Shown: positions 35,920-45,083, numbered from the stretch's first letter. The stretch: DNA of 64,000 nt from Bremerella cremea (GCF_003335505.1 NZ_QPEX01000010.1:620001-684000), one strand, 5' to 3'. The notes: generated by a model not told the origin, from the sequence alone. Numbers and translations are program-made.

Positions 35920-36436
35920 GAATATTCCAATTCGCTGTCTATTGCAGATCCGCCGATGTGCCGCTTAGCCCTTGGCGCCTACTTGGTCGCCGGGCCTCTT
36001 ACTAGTGAGGAGGGAAACCACCTTAGTTACCTTCGGTTGTTGCGGTAACTTGTGGCCGGTGCGTAGTTTTCTTATCCGCTAAAAAGCTGGTCCGAATTTA
36101 ACGAAGGGCCGTAAGCTTTCCACCAACTGAAAAATCGTTGCAGTTGGCTTCATTTTTTTCGAAACTTAGTCGGAAGCTCAAAAATTTCGTGAAGCGGCGT
36201 CCGCCATCGGAAATTTTGGCCCTGAATGACCTAAAGGAAAGCCTCTGCTACGTTTGCGGGGCCTGATTGGGATTGTACAAACCACGATAGCCCCTACAAT
36301 CGTTCGAATTGTGCATCCCCGCAAAGCATCAATAGTGCGACTTGATTCGGAATGTCAAGGGGGCGGGACATTTTAACACTCCATCGGCGGCCTCATTTTT
36401 TCCCTTTGGGCCGCTCCAATTATTCGACAGGCGACG
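35920..36436. other. Divergent intergenic region, about 515 bp
   Basis: The region separates topA and the PpiD-like gene. It holds an inverted repeat GTTACC/GGTAAC (about 36023-36052) but no supported gene. topA promoters are often supercoiling-sensitive; none can be pinned here. Confidence 0.35.
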
Positions 36437-38947
36437 ATGGCCACTCCGTTTAAAGTCTTTCGCGATAATCAGAAAATCCTGATGGTTGTCTTCGGCGCAC
36501 TGCTGATGGTCGCCTTCATCATCTTGCCACCTGTGCTGCAATTTGGTTTTTCGAATCGTCAGGCGGAACTTGACGAAGGGGAAGTCGTTGTCACGGTCGG
36601 GCAAGAAGAACTGCGTGCCGATCAGGTGCGGGCATTGGCGGACAAATACAACTTGGTCGCTCAGGTTATTACCGCCGCCATGCAGCAGTCGCTGCAATTG
36701 CAGGGAACCCCTAATGACCCTATGCCCCCTATCCCTGGCGTACAGATTCAACAACCGACACAGCAAAGCCCCGGTGGCCCTTCGTTCCAGAAGGTCACGG
36801 CAGAGCAGGCCGTCTTTTTCCATGCTTGGGGGAAGAAAGCCGACGAGATGGGCTTGGTTGTCGATGACGAAGCCGTGCGAGAATTCCTCAAGGAAACCTC
36901 GGGGGGCCGCCTCAGCGATTACGACTATCAAGCGCTGCTTGGTTTCCTGATCGGTAAACAAAACCCACTGATCACTTACGATTATTTCTTTGAACAGCTG
37001 CGCGACGTTCTTAAAGCTCAAAAGCTGCAAGCATTGATGATTCGCAACAGCCGCGTGGCGACCCCAAGTTCCGCTTGGGTAGCCTACCGCAACATGAACC
37101 GGACAATCTCGGCCGAGATGTTCCCGATCGCGGCCTCGAATTTTGCCAGCAAGGTCGGCAAGCCAAGCGAATCGCAAATCAAAGAGTTGTTCGAAAAATA
37201 TCGTCAGCAGCCCAATAATCCAGCGGCAAACCAAATTGGCTTCCGCCAGATGGACAAGATCGCTCTGGCCTATATCAAGGGTGATATCACCAACTTCGTC
37301 GAAGCGGCCAAGTCGCAAATTACCGACGAAGAGGTTGCCGCACATTACGAAGCCAATAAGGATTCGTACCGCAAGCTAGAACTTCCTTCCGCCAATCCTT
37401 TGCAGCCAGCGACCACCGAGGAAGCCGCGCCGATGGAAACGACGGAAGCCCCGGCAGAAGGGGAACAACCCGCTGCGGAAACAAAGCCCATGGAAGAGGC
37501 CAAGCCAGAGCCCATGGCCGAAACGCCCAAGGCGGAAGAACCTAAAACCGAAGAACCCATGGCTGAAACTCCAGCAGCAGAAAAACCTGCTGGCGAGCAG
37601 CCGATGCCGGAAGCTCCTAAGGCCGACGAAGCAAAGCCAGAAGAGCCAAAAGCAGAGGAACCTAAGAAGGAAGACAGTTCCTTCAACCAGGCATCCTCTA
37701 GCAACGTTCAACTGGTGAGCTACCTGCAAGAAGAAGGGGCAGACCCCAAGCCAGAGCAGCCAGCGGAACCCGCCAAGGAAAACGCAGCTGCACCGGCCGA
37801 GCCGATGAATGAAGCGGCCCCTGCGACGGAAACGGAACCTGCCAAGCCAGCACAGCCAGCCACAGAAACCGAACCAGCCACGGCGCCTGCGGCAGAAACA
37901 ACGCCGCCAGCGGCAGCCCCGGTCCAGTATAAGCCACTGGCTGAAGTCCAAGACGAGATCCGCACCCGCCTGGCCCAACCAATCGCCCAAAAAGCGATGT
38001 CGGAAGCGTTGTCGGAAATGCGGGGCGAACTGCAACTTCAGTTCGAGAACTACCGCTACGCCCAATCGGACGAGAACTTCGATAAGACCAAATCGCCTTA
38101 CGATTCCAACGCGATTGAAACGATGGCGACCAAGCTGGGGCTGACTTTCGGAGCGATGCCGTTGGTGGACATCTACGAAGCCTCCGAGACCACCTTTGCT
38201 CAAGAATCACAGCACGTAGAGTACGTTCTCGATCCGGCTAGTGGCTTCCGTCAGGTCAACCGGTCGCTGGTGGGCGAAGCGTTCCAATTTGGCACGCCGT
38301 TGTTCCTGCCACGCCTCTTCCCTGGCGCCCCGCAAGACCAACGATTCCAACGTGAAGCGGAAGTTCAGTACATCTACTGGAAAACCGAAGAGAAAGAAGG
38401 CTTTGTTCCGACCTTGGATGATGTTCGTGAGCAGGTAATCCAAGCCTGGAAAGAACTGGAAGCCCAGAAGCTGGCCAAGGAAGAAGCCGAGCAGATCGCC
38501 AAGCTGGTCAAGTCGAAGGAAGGCCTGGTCGAAGCTGCCAAGACGCACAACGCTGGCGACCCGATCGTGGCGGAAAACATCACCTACTTCAACCAACTGC
38601 CCGGTCAACAGCAATTAACCTTGGGAGAAATCTCAGGCGTGCCTTCGGAAGAGATTTCGCAGGCAATGATGGATGCCTTGTTTGGCACTGCGGTGGGCGA
38701 GTCGACCGTGGCCCCCAACATGAAGGAAAACGTCTACTACGTTGCCTTGATTACGAGCGAAGCAGAAACCACGGCTGAGCTTCGCGACAACTTTATGGCC
38801 GGCATTCAAGGTGCCCTGCCAGACAGCGTGATCCGGGAAACCAACAGCGAAGTTCAAGTCGTCACGACCATCATCTGGCAAGATTACTTCGATCCTTCTG
38901 AAATTGAATGGAAGGTCGATCCTGTCGGAATTAACCGCGGGATGTAA
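36437..38947 (+). CDS. PpiD/SurA-like periplasmic chaperone, single N-terminal anchor
   Basis: An 836-residue protein. Residues about 12-32 are a membrane anchor (ILMVVFGALLMVAFIILPPV), so the rest is periplasmic. The region up to about 320 has the helical SurA_N/PpiD-type chaperone arrangement: VTVGQEELRADQVRALADKY, then WGKKADEMGLVVDDEAV and ITYDYFFEQLRDVLKAQKLQ. From about 324 to 494 comes a long Ala/Pro/Glu/Lys-rich linker (EEPKAEEPKKE; AEPAKENAAAP). The C-terminal part is helical again (EVQDEIRTRLAQPIAQKAMS). I do not see a parvulin core with its signature residues, so it may be a chaperone without isomerase activity. It probably helps fold exported proteins. The gene ends at a strong terminator. 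Confidence 0.75.
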   Translation: MATPFKVFRDNQKILMVVFGALLMVAFIILPPVLQFGFSNRQAELDEGEVVVTVGQEELRADQVRALADKYNLVAQVITAAMQQSLQLQGTPNDPMPPIPGVQIQQPTQQSPGGPSFQKVTAEQAVFFHAWGKKADEMGLVVDDEAVREFLKETSGGRLSDYDYQALLGFLIGKQNPLITYDYFFEQLRDVLKAQKLQALMIRNSRVATPSSAWVAYRNMNRTISAEMFPIAASNFASKVGKPSESQIKELFEKYRQQPNNPAANQIGFRQMDKIALAYIKGDITNFVEAAKSQITDEEVAAHYEANKDSYRKLELPSANPLQPATTEEAAPMETTEAPAEGEQPAAETKPMEEAKPEPMAETPKAEEPKTEEPMAETPAAEKPAGEQPMPEAPKADEAKPEEPKAEEPKKEDSSFNQASSSNVQLVSYLQEEGADPKPEQPAEPAKENAAAPAEPMNEAAPATETEPAKPAQPATETEPATAPAAETTPPAAAPVQYKPLAEVQDEIRTRLAQPIAQKAMSEALSEMRGELQLQFENYRYAQSDENFDKTKSPYDSNAIETMATKLGLTFGAMPLVDIYEASETTFAQESQHVEYVLDPASGFRQVNRSLVGEAFQFGTPLFLPRLFPGAPQDQRFQREAEVQYIYWKTEEKEGFVPTLDDVREQVIQAWKELEAQKLAKEEAEQIAKLVKSKEGLVEAAKTHNAGDPIVAENITYFNQLPGQQQLTLGEISGVPSEEISQAMMDALFGTAVGESTVAPNMKENVYYVALITSEAETTAELRDNFMAGIQGALPDSVIRETNSEVQVVTTIIWQDYFDPSEIEWKVDPVGINRGM

Positions 38948-38960
38948 TCCTCTCGAAAAT

Positions 38961-38994
38961 AAAAAGGGCCGGCAAATTTGCCGGCCCTTTTTTT
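38961..38994. terminator. Bidirectional intrinsic terminator
   Basis: AAAAAGGGCCGGCAAA and TTTGCCGGCCCTTTTT form a fully self-complementary stem with a T-run on each strand. It lies between the stop of the PpiD-like gene and the convergent glgB and can end both transcripts. Confidence 0.92.
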
Positions 38995-39017
38995 GTTTAC
39001 CTTGGTTCGCCCTACGC

Positions 39018-41228
39018 TTACCGCTCTGGTCGAAAGACCACGGTCCCCAGTGGCGGCAAGCGGAACTGGATCGAGTTCTCTCGACCATTCCAGTTAATCT
39101 GCTCCGAGGCAACTTCGTCCGTGTTGATGAAGTCGCTTCCGGAGTAACGCGAGTTGTCGGAATTGAACACTTCGCGATAGTTGGCCGCCATAGGTACGCC
39201 CATGCGGTAGTTATCGTGCGCGGTTGGCGTGAAGTTACAAGCCACCAGCACGAAGTCCTCTGGGTTTTTACCTTTGCGGACGTAGGTGATCACGCTGTTC
39301 TGCCAGTCGCCGCAGTCGATCCACTCGAAGCCCTCTTCGGTGAAGTCTACTTCGTGCAACGCAGGCTCGTGGACCAGCATCGCGTTCAAATCGGAGATCA
39401 GCTTCTGCATCCCTTGGTGCGATTCCCATTCCAGCAGATCCCACTGGAGCCCTGCTTCCAGGTTCCATTCGTTCCACTGGGCGATTTCGCCACCCATGAA
39501 AAGCAGTTTCTTACCTGGGTGCGTCCACATGTACGAGTACAACAACCGCAAGTTGGCAAAACGCTGCCACATATCGCCAGGCATCTGATCCAACAGCGAA
39601 CCCTTGCCGTGCACCACTTCGTCGTGCGAAAGGGGCAACACGAAGTTTTCGGTGAACGCATAGATCAAGCTGAACGTCAGTTCGCCGTGATGATGCTTGC
39701 GGTAGACAGGGTCTTTCCGCATGTATCGGAGCGTGTCGTTCATCCAGCCCATGTTCCACTTCAAGCTGAAGCCAAGGCCGCCATCAAACGTTGGTCGCGA
39801 AACGCCACCCCAAGCCGTTGATTCTTCGGCAATGGTCATCACGCCGGGATGTTGCAGGTGGGACTGCTCGTTGAATTCCTTGAGGAAGGAAATCGCTTCC
39901 AGGTTTTCGCGGCCACCGTACTGGTTCGGAATCCACTGGTCGTGTTCGCGGCTGTAGTCGAGGTACAGCATCGAAGCGACTGCGTCGACTCGCAGGCCGT
40001 CGATGTGGTACTTGTCGAACAGGAACAAAGCGTTCGAGACCAGGAAGTTGCGGACTTCGTTACGTCCGTAATTGAAGATCAACGTTCCCCAGTCTGGGTG
40101 CTCGCCCCGACGTGGGTCATCGTGTTCGTACAAGGCCGTTCCATCGAAACGACGCAGACCGTGATCGTCTTTAGGGAAGTGAGCCGGCACCCAATCTAAA
40201 ATCACCGCCAAGCCGTTTTGGTGGCAGTAATCGACAAAGTACATGAAATCTTCCGGCGTTCCGTAGCGGCTAGTCACCGCGTAGTAGCCAACCGTTTGAT
40301 AACCCCAGCTACCGGTGAACGGATGCTCGGAGATTGGCATCAGTTCGATATGGGTGTGGTTCTGCTCTAAGCAATATTTTACCAACTCGTGGGCCAAGTG
40401 ACGGTAGTTGAACCAGCCGTGTTCTTCTTCCGCATTACGAGCCCAGCTTCCCAGGTGAACTTCGTACACCGACATGGGTTTGGAAAGCTGATCTTCGTTC
40501 GCACGACGTTCCATCCATGCTTGGTCTTGCCACTGGTGAACGCTTAAATCGGCCACGACCGAAGCGGTACGGGGTGGCATCTCGGCGGCAAAACCGTAAG
40601 GATCGCACTTGTCGACCGCCCGATCCGCCTGACGGACGCGGTATTTGTACTTCTCGCCAGCGGCCATGTCAGGGATGAACAACTCCCAGATACCACTGGT
40701 GCCAACTCGGTTCATCTGATGGCTACGGGCATCCCAGTCGTTGAAATCGCCGACCACCGAAACCGAGCGAGCATTGGGGGCCCAAACGGCGAAGTTCACG
40801 CCGCTCACCCCATTCACGGTTCGCAGATGGGCTCCCATCTTTTCGTAGGAACTCCAGTGCTTACCTTCACCCATCAGGTGGAGATCGAAACCGGTAAATA
40901 CCGAGGGGAACGCGTAAGGGTCGTGTATTGTTTTCATTTGGCCACTTCCGGCGTCAATTCGAAGTTGGTATTGGCCCTTTTCCGTTACCCCATCCATAGG
41001 ACACATCGCCTCAAATAACCCAGCCGGATGAATCTTCTTCATCGGTGTGTTTTGGCCATGCCCTGGGTGAAACAACCAGGCCTGATCTTTTCCGGGCAGG
41101 TAGGCTCGAACCGCCGCGGACTTCACTCCCGAGGCTTCAATGGGGTGCGGCCCCAGAAAGCGACTCGGATTGTCAGAACAACCGTCAATAATGTCGGTTA
41201 TTTTACCCAAACTACCAATGGTATGCAC
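39018..41228 (-). CDS. glgB: 1,4-alpha-glucan branching enzyme
   Basis: A 736-residue GH13 enzyme that makes alpha-1,6 branches in glycogen. An N-terminal carbohydrate-binding region ([20 protein letters not shown]) and a second CBM48 domain ([20 protein letters not shown]) precede the catalytic barrel, as in type I GlgB. Catalytic residues visible are Asp415 in [12 protein letters not shown], Glu468 in [11 protein letters not shown] and the Asp in [16 protein letters not shown]. The C-terminal beta-domain ends GTVVFRPER. Length is close to the family norm (E. coli about 728). The start is GTG at 41228, with AAGGAG 7 nt upstream. No other glg gene is in the window, so it stands alone. It is cytosolic. 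Confidence 0.97.
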   Translation of the reverse strand: MHTIGSLGKITDIIDGCSDNPSRFLGPHPIEASGVKSAAVRAYLPGKDQAWLFHPGHGQNTPMKKIHPAGLFEAMCPMDGVTEKGQYQLRIDAGSGQMKTIHDPYAFPSVFTGFDLHLMGEGKHWSSYEKMGAHLRTVNGVSGVNFAVWAPNARSVSVVGDFNDWDARSHQMNRVGTSGIWELFIPDMAAGEKYKYRVRQADRAVDKCDPYGFAAEMPPRTASVVADLSVHQWQDQAWMERRANEDQLSKPMSVYEVHLGSWARNAEEEHGWFNYRHLAHELVKYCLEQNHTHIELMPISEHPFTGSWGYQTVGYYAVTSRYGTPEDFMYFVDYCHQNGLAVILDWVPAHFPKDDHGLRRFDGTALYEHDDPRRGEHPDWGTLIFNYGRNEVRNFLVSNALFLFDKYHIDGLRVDAVASMLYLDYSREHDQWIPNQYGGRENLEAISFLKEFNEQSHLQHPGVMTIAEESTAWGGVSRPTFDGGLGFSLKWNMGWMNDTLRYMRKDPVYRKHHHGELTFSLIYAFTENFVLPLSHDEVVHGKGSLLDQMPGDMWQRFANLRLLYSYMWTHPGKKLLFMGGEIAQWNEWNLEAGLQWDLLEWESHQGMQKLISDLNAMLVHEPALHEVDFTEEGFEWIDCGDWQNSVITYVRKGKNPEDFVLVACNFTPTAHDNYRMGVPMAANYREVFNSDNSRYSGSDFINTDEVASEQINWNGRENSIQFRLPPLGTVVFRPER

Positions 41229-41312
41229 GTCCTACTCCTTGCCAAGCCGTGGCTTGCGTATCGATGTTGCGTGGGGGAGATTTTCTTGGAATTAACCTCA
41301 ATTACTCACTCG

Positions 41313-41840
41313 CTAGGCACATGCCGCTAGAGGTTCGAGCGAATTGATCGTTTCCAATTCACGTTGTGTTTCGTTCAAAGCTTCGCGTATGTCGTCGGCA
41401 ATCGACGGAACGCTAAGCCCCTGCTGCTCTTGCCGAAATGTTTCCCTCAGCCCAGACTCGCTGTACTTGGCCGTTATCCGATGGAATTGCCGAGCTTGAG
41501 CGACCCGCGCCCACAAGTCATGGTTGCGAACCGCCACACGACGTCCGAGCCGTTCTAGCTCGAATCCCTGGCCTTCCCAGTTACACAAACCGTAGCGAAC
41601 GCCGTTCAAAATGTAGCGCGAAGGCGTTAACAACAGCACACGGCTCGGCTCTGGAATCGCTTCCAGACCACGTACTAAAGCCAACAAAGCCACACGGTCT
41701 CCGAAGTGGTTCGGCTCGAAGTCGGTCTCGGCAATCTCGAACTGGCGGTCCGCTTTCCGCAGCACGAATTGCCATCGTCCACCTTCAATATCACTTCGAG
41801 ATCCGGTAGCGAGGAGATAAAGGGGAGTACTCTCTCTCAT
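41313..41840 (-). CDS. Degenerate RNase H-fold protein
   Basis: A 175-residue cytosolic protein whose order of segments matches ribonuclease HI: an N-terminal strand (TPLYLLATGSRSD), a helix (VALLALVRGLEAIP), a strand (RVLLLTPSRYILNGV), and VAVRNHDLWARV, which parallels the RNase HI segment with PVKNxDLW. The metal-binding acids are not kept: the xDGS Asp is Ala/Thr, the helix Glu is Leu/Ala, and the TDS Asp is Pro (TPS). It should therefore bind but not cut RNA:DNA, or do something else. A C-terminal helical extension (about residues 115-175) is not part of the usual fold. The ATG at 41840 has GGAAGAGA; a TTG nine codons upstream is open. It lies downstream of nothing obvious and upstream of glgB (85 nt), maybe in one transcript. 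Confidence 0.65.
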   Translation of the reverse strand: MRESTPLYLLATGSRSDIEGGRWQFVLRKADRQFEIAETDFEPNHFGDRVALLALVRGLEAIPEPSRVLLLTPSRYILNGVRYGLCNWEGQGFELERLGRRVAVRNHDLWARVAQARQFHRITAKYSESGLRETFRQEQQGLSVPSIADDIREALNETQRELETINSLEPLAACA

Positions 41841-42216
41841 CGGTTCTCTTCCAGGGGGATGGAACAATCGTCACACCTGGGCGCCGTCGCACCCAAGTGC
41901 TAGCAAAACTGGCTCTTACGCCTTGCTTATCGGCAGCAGCAACCTAGAGGCAACACTCTATCTAATCGATTTCTCTTACCTTTTTTGCCTGTCTTAAAAC
42001 CCTGGGCCGAACAAACCGCCCAAAACGGCGGTTCTACTGACTCGTACGTAGGTTTACCTATGTGCTAAAATCATGCCTAAGACTTCTCAACGGCCTTTTG
42101 CTTGCCGTTGGCAATCCGCTGAATGCAAAACAGGCTACCTGGTTTGTCAGCGATCAGGGCTAGTTTCGGGGCGAAATCACGTATTCCGGCACTCGCAAAA
42201 AAGGAACGGGGGGCTA
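41841..42216. other. Intergenic region, about 375 bp
   Basis: The region separates the divergent RNase H-like and ACP genes. No gene is seen. It carries a promoter-like extended -10 (listed at 42063-42071) and a small palindrome TAGGTTTACCTA at about 42049-42060. Confidence 0.35.
42063..42071 (+). promoter_or_regulatory. Extended -10 candidate upstream of the ACP gene
   Basis: TGCTAAAAT at 42063-42071 fits an extended -10 (TGn plus TAAAAT, five of six consensus bases). It would leave a 5' leader of about 140 nt before the ACP start. No good -35 is visible, as allowed for extended -10 promoters. Confidence 0.3.
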
Positions 42217-42462
42217 ATGCAAGATCAAGAAGTATTCGAGTGGTTAAAAACGAACATCGTGCAAACCCGTCAGATACGCCCCGAAGTGGTTCGCATGGAC
42301 AGTTCGTTATCGGAGGACCTGATCCCCGATTCGTTCGAGATGATTGAACTGGTCTGCCAGATCGAAAAACAATTTGGCTTTCGCATCGATTACGATGATT
42401 TCTCCGACATGCAATCGGTAGGAGATGTCGTCGCGTTCATCCAACAAAACGCTGAAAAGTAA
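42217..42462 (+). CDS. Stand-alone acyl carrier protein
   Basis: An 81-residue acidic helical protein. The 4'-phosphopantetheine site is Ser39 in LIPDSFEMIELV, matching the DSL-type motif of acyl carrier proteins. IEKQFGFRIDYDDFSDMQSVGDVVAFI is the usual helix II to IV region. The start at 42217 is preceded by a purine-rich GGAACGGGGGG; longer frames from 42073 lack family sequence. It does not sit in a fatty-acid (fab) cluster. Its neighbour, 33 nt downstream, is a DJ-1/PfpI protein, probably in one transcript. It could serve a specialised acyl, amino-acyl or siderophore-type pathway elsewhere in the genome; the loading enzyme is unknown. Confidence 0.87.
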   Translation: MQDQEVFEWLKTNIVQTRQIRPEVVRMDSSLSEDLIPDSFEMIELVCQIEKQFGFRIDYDDFSDMQSVGDVVAFIQQNAEK

Positions 42463-42495
42463 GCATGGATTCCACTTTCAGGAGATAGACACCGT

Positions 42496-43083
42496 ATGGC
42501 CGCCAAGAAGATTTTGATGCTCGTGGGCGACTTCGTCGAAGATTACGAAGTCATGGTCCCTTTCCAAATGTTGCTAATGGTCGGGCACGACGTCTCTGCC
42601 GTTTGCCCCGACAAGAAAGCTGGCGACAAAGTTGCTACCGCCATTCACGACTTTGAAGGGCATCAAACCTACAGCGAAAAGCCAGGTCACAACTTCCAAC
42701 TGAACGCCACGTTCGACGAGATCGATCCCAAGTCGTTCGATGCGCTAGTCATCCCTGGCGGCCGTGCTCCGGAATACCTCCGCTTGAACGAAAAGGTCTT
42801 GGCAATCGTCAAGCACTTTGCCGAAGCCGATAAACCGATCGCCGCCATCTGCCACGGCCCGCAAATCTTGGCCGCCGCTGGGGTGCTAAAAGGCAAAACG
42901 GTTTGCCCCTACCCAGCCTGTGGCCCAGAAGTTGTCATCGGCGGCGGCACCAGCCTGCCCCCCAGCGACACCTTCGACAACGCCCACGTCGACGGCAACC
43001 TAGTAACCGGCCCCGCCTGGCCCGCCCACCCAGCCTGGATACGTGCGTTCTTAGAAGTGCTGGGGACGAAGATTGAGGCGTAA
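42496..43083 (+). CDS. DJ-1/PfpI family protein
   Basis: A 195-residue cytosolic protein of the DJ-1/PfpI group. The nucleophile elbow is [10 protein letters not shown] with Cys119, preceded by [13 protein letters not shown] and partnered by the acidic residue in GDFVEDYEV (Glu15). Members act as glyoxalases, deglycases, chaperones or small-molecule hydratases; which one applies here cannot be told. His at the CHG position favours a hydrolase/glyoxalase-like class. The gene starts with AGGAGATAGACACCGT before the ATG and follows the acyl carrier protein by 33 nt. It is the last clearly ordinary gene before the repeat-bearing strip. Confidence 0.9.
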   Translation: MAAKKILMLVGDFVEDYEVMVPFQMLLMVGHDVSAVCPDKKAGDKVATAIHDFEGHQTYSEKPGHNFQLNATFDEIDPKSFDALVIPGGRAPEYLRLNEKVLAIVKHFAEADKPIAAICHGPQILAAAGVLKGKTVCPYPACGPEVVIGGGTSLPPSDTFDNAHVDGNLVTGPAWPAHPAWIRAFLEVLGTKIEA

Positions 43084-43149
43084 CATGCGATGCCTCATCA
43101 CGCTAAGCCGCAGCGGTCATAATTACATCCCTGCGGCTTTAGGTTAGGT

Positions 43150-43310
43150 AGTAACGTAGGTCGCGTCTTGACGCACCAGAGTTTACTAAGACGTTTACCA
43201 CTATCAATCGCGTGGCAACGCAATACACGGCATGGTGCGTTACCACGCGATTGGTTGCTTGCTAAACTGACTGGCAGGACTTGGTGCGTCAAGACGCGCC
43301 CTATGTTACT
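43150..43310. repeat. 161-bp nested palindromic repeat, copy A
   Basis: The element begins AGTAACGTAGG and ends TATGTTACT. Its 29-bp terminal inverted repeats (43150-43178 and 43282-43310) differ at two positions. Each end also contains its own small hairpin, GCGTCTTGACGC or its mirror. A third hairpin sits in the middle (GCGTGGCAACGCA at 43210-43222 with TGCGTTACCACGC at 43236-43248, one mismatch). It differs from copy C at about 14 positions by eye. It lies in an intergenic space downstream of the DJ-1 gene. Confidence 0.9.
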
Positions 43311-43327
43311 TTCATCCAACAGGATGT

Positions 43328-43825
43328 TTATTCTACAGGATTGACATAAGAGGCAAACTCACTCTTGTTGTGGATGAGTTCTTGCTCGAATGTCTTCCAA
43401 TAATCCCAATAGAAGTAGCGGTCGTTTGCTGCGTCGTGCGCGAGTTCCTCCTGACCGCCGTATAAGTCTAGCCGGAAGGCTTCTGTTCCTGACGAGTAAG
43501 CGATAATGCCCCATTCTGCCAAGCCAGGAGGCCTCTCTTCGCTGTGCTCAAATTGCTGTTGCTTGAGCGCACTCAGCATGGCAACCTTGCTGAAAGCATC
43601 TTCTGGCACTTCAAGGGGAGGGTCCTGCGGGTAGTAAATTACTTTAAGGTCATCAATCTCTGTTAGCGTCTTGGGGATCTGCGTTGCTTCAGGTGGTTGC
43701 TGCTGGTTGAGAGCATTGCTACAGCCCACCACCATGCTCCAAACCAAGGCAAACGCACTCAAAGCACGAAAAACTGAGGAATTCTCAAAGGTCGCTTCGC
43801 TTCTTGTGAATCTATCCACCTTCAT
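43328..43825 (-). CDS. Small lipoprotein of unknown function
   Basis: A 165-residue protein with a lipoprotein signal: hydrophobic segment FRALSAFALVWSMVV followed by VGC, so the Cys would be acylated. The mature part has no recognised family. It is acidic and rich in aromatics near the end (DRYFYWDYWKTFEQE). The ATG at 43825 has a strong AGAGAGGAAAA; a longer frame begins at 43867. It sits between copies A and B of the 161-bp repeat on the minus strand. No partner gene is evident. It is a candidate accessory gene. Confidence 0.65.
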   Translation of the reverse strand: MKVDRFTRSEATFENSSVFRALSAFALVWSMVVGCSNALNQQQPPEATQIPKTLTEIDDLKVIYYPQDPPLEVPEDAFSKVAMLSALKQQQFEHSEERPPGLAEWGIIAYSSGTEAFRLDLYGGQEELAHDAANDRYFYWDYWKTFEQELIHNKSEFASYVNPVE

Positions 43826-43980
43826 TTTTCCTCTCTTGGCAAAAACGGTGTCAGCACTGAATGCCACGAGCTTAAGCTATAACTCATTGTAGCCACCCGG
43901 ATTTTGATCGCCTTTCGGGCTGCCTGCAGGAGTTTGTACGGCTTCAGGCGACGTTTGATCTGGCGAGGTTCTTTGCGATT

Positions 43981-44142
43981 AGTCTCGTAGGGCGCGTCTT
44001 GACGCACCAGAGTTTGCTAAAACGTTTGCTACTACCAATCCGCGTGGCAACGCAATACACGGCATGGTGCGCTACCACGCGGTTGTTTGCTTGCTAACCT
44101 GACTCGCAGGACTTGGTGCGTCAAGACGCACCCCACGTTACA
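43981..44142. repeat. 161-bp nested palindromic repeat, copy B
   Basis: Copy B begins AGTCTCGTAGG and ends CACGTTACA. It differs from copy C by about five substitutions and one extra C in the middle (at about 44041), so these two are the closest pair. The terminal inverted repeats, end hairpins (GCGTCTTGACGC and TGCGTCAAGACGCA) and central hairpin are all kept. A frame on the plus strand runs out of its right end toward the gene at 44278. Confidence 0.9.
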
Positions 44143-44277
44143 GCGTCGGAAGAATGCTACGATTACATCAACGTTACACGAAAAACGCCCCAATTCGCGC
44201 GGTGTGCCGAACTGGCATTTTTGGCATTGCCATTACAGAGTTCATCATTGGGATTTCCCGTGTATACTTATGTAGTG

Positions 44278-44664
44278 ATGGCAAGTGGTGAGGACGGCAA
44301 TACAGTGAAATACCCAAAAGCACCAGAGTCGATTCATTTGAGAACGCCTAGTGAAGACAGTTGGGGTCACAGCTCACTTCAATGCCACACAATTGCTTCG
44401 AATGTCCTAGAGGCATTATGTCATTCGTACGTGATTAGCATGGCATATAAGTGGCATTTCATTCCCAGCGACAGTTTAGCATGGATCGACTCTCAGTTTT
44501 TTCCTCGTAACAACAACACAGATTTCCTCGAGCTTGGATGTTTCGTCGATAGACTAACGGATGATTTTGGAGTGAACCTTGCACCACCTTTTGAGGCTAT
44601 AACACTTGGTGACATTGTTGGAGAAATTGCTCGCTCCCGCGGTATTAAATGCAAGATCTCCTAG
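44278..44664 (+). CDS. Orphan small protein, acyl-carrier-like C-terminus
   Basis: A 128-residue protein from ATG 44278. The frame continues upstream into repeat B, and starts at GTG 44260 or TTG 44113 are possible; the ribosome site is weak in all cases, so the start is uncertain. The C-terminal half (TDFLELGCFVDRLTDDFGVN then ITLGDIVGEIARSRG) follows the helix II to IV pattern of acyl carrier proteins, but the Ser that carries phosphopantetheine is absent (TDFLEL in place of DSLEL). The N-terminal half is unlike known families. If real, it would be an ACP-fold protein without a prosthetic group. It lies between repeat copies B and C. Confidence 0.5.
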   Translation: MASGEDGNTVKYPKAPESIHLRTPSEDSWGHSSLQCHTIASNVLEALCHSYVISMAYKWHFIPSDSLAWIDSQFFPRNNNTDFLELGCFVDRLTDDFGVNLAPPFEAITLGDIVGEIARSRGIKCKIS

Positions 44665-45083
44665 AATCTGTTTTGCTCTGCTGATCACCCAGCAACGTTA
44701 TTGACCACTGAGCACGAAAACTAAGTTGCCTTCCCCTCCGCCCATTACGGTAGAATAACCGTTCGGCAAGGCGTTTTGCAAAGGAGTGGTTTTATGCGTC
44801 CACAAGGATGCTTTAGTCTCGTAGGGCGCGTCTTGACGCACCAGAGTTTGCTAAAACGTTTGCTACTACCAATCGCGTGGCAACGCAATACACGGCATGG
44901 TGCGTTACCACGCGGTTGGTTGCTTGCTAACCTGGCTCGCAGGACTTGGTGCGTCAAGACGCACCCTACGTTACTGGTGCCAAACGTGCCTGCGGCTATC
45001 GCAAGACGAGCCATCTTGGTCCCAGGCCGTGGCGAAACGCGTAGAGATCGCTTGCGTACGGGCAAACGTTTTTCCATGCGAGC
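44665..45083. other. Intergenic region holding repeat copy C
   Basis: Outside the repeat (44815-44975) this region has no supported gene. It lies downstream of the orphan gene and downstream of the giant ThuA protein gene on the opposite strand. Confidence 0.4.
44815..44975. repeat. 161-bp nested palindromic repeat, copy C
   Basis: Copy C starts AGTCTCGTAGGG and ends CCCTACGTTACT. Terminal inverted repeats are 44815-44843 and 44947-44975, 29 bp with three mismatches. The central hairpin is 44875-44887 with 44901-44913 (GCGTGGCAACGCA and TGCGTTACCACGC). The three copies are in the same orientation and start 831 and 834 bp apart. No direct target-site duplication is evident at either end. Confidence 0.92.

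Noticed and set aside
36329..37345. A minus-strand open frame (338 codons) opposite the PpiD-like gene
   Set aside because: It has no recognisable domain and lies fully antisense to a clear gene, so it is treated as a shadow.
43150..44975. Integron gene-cassette array with attC sites
   Set aside because: Repeats have imperfect palindromes and small genes between them, but the ends do not fit the attC core (RYYYAAC/GTTRRRY), the two genes point in opposite directions and there is no integrase.
43150..44975. CRISPR array
   Set aside because: The repeats are 161 bp and 830 bp apart, not 25-40 bp with short spacers, and there are no cas genes.
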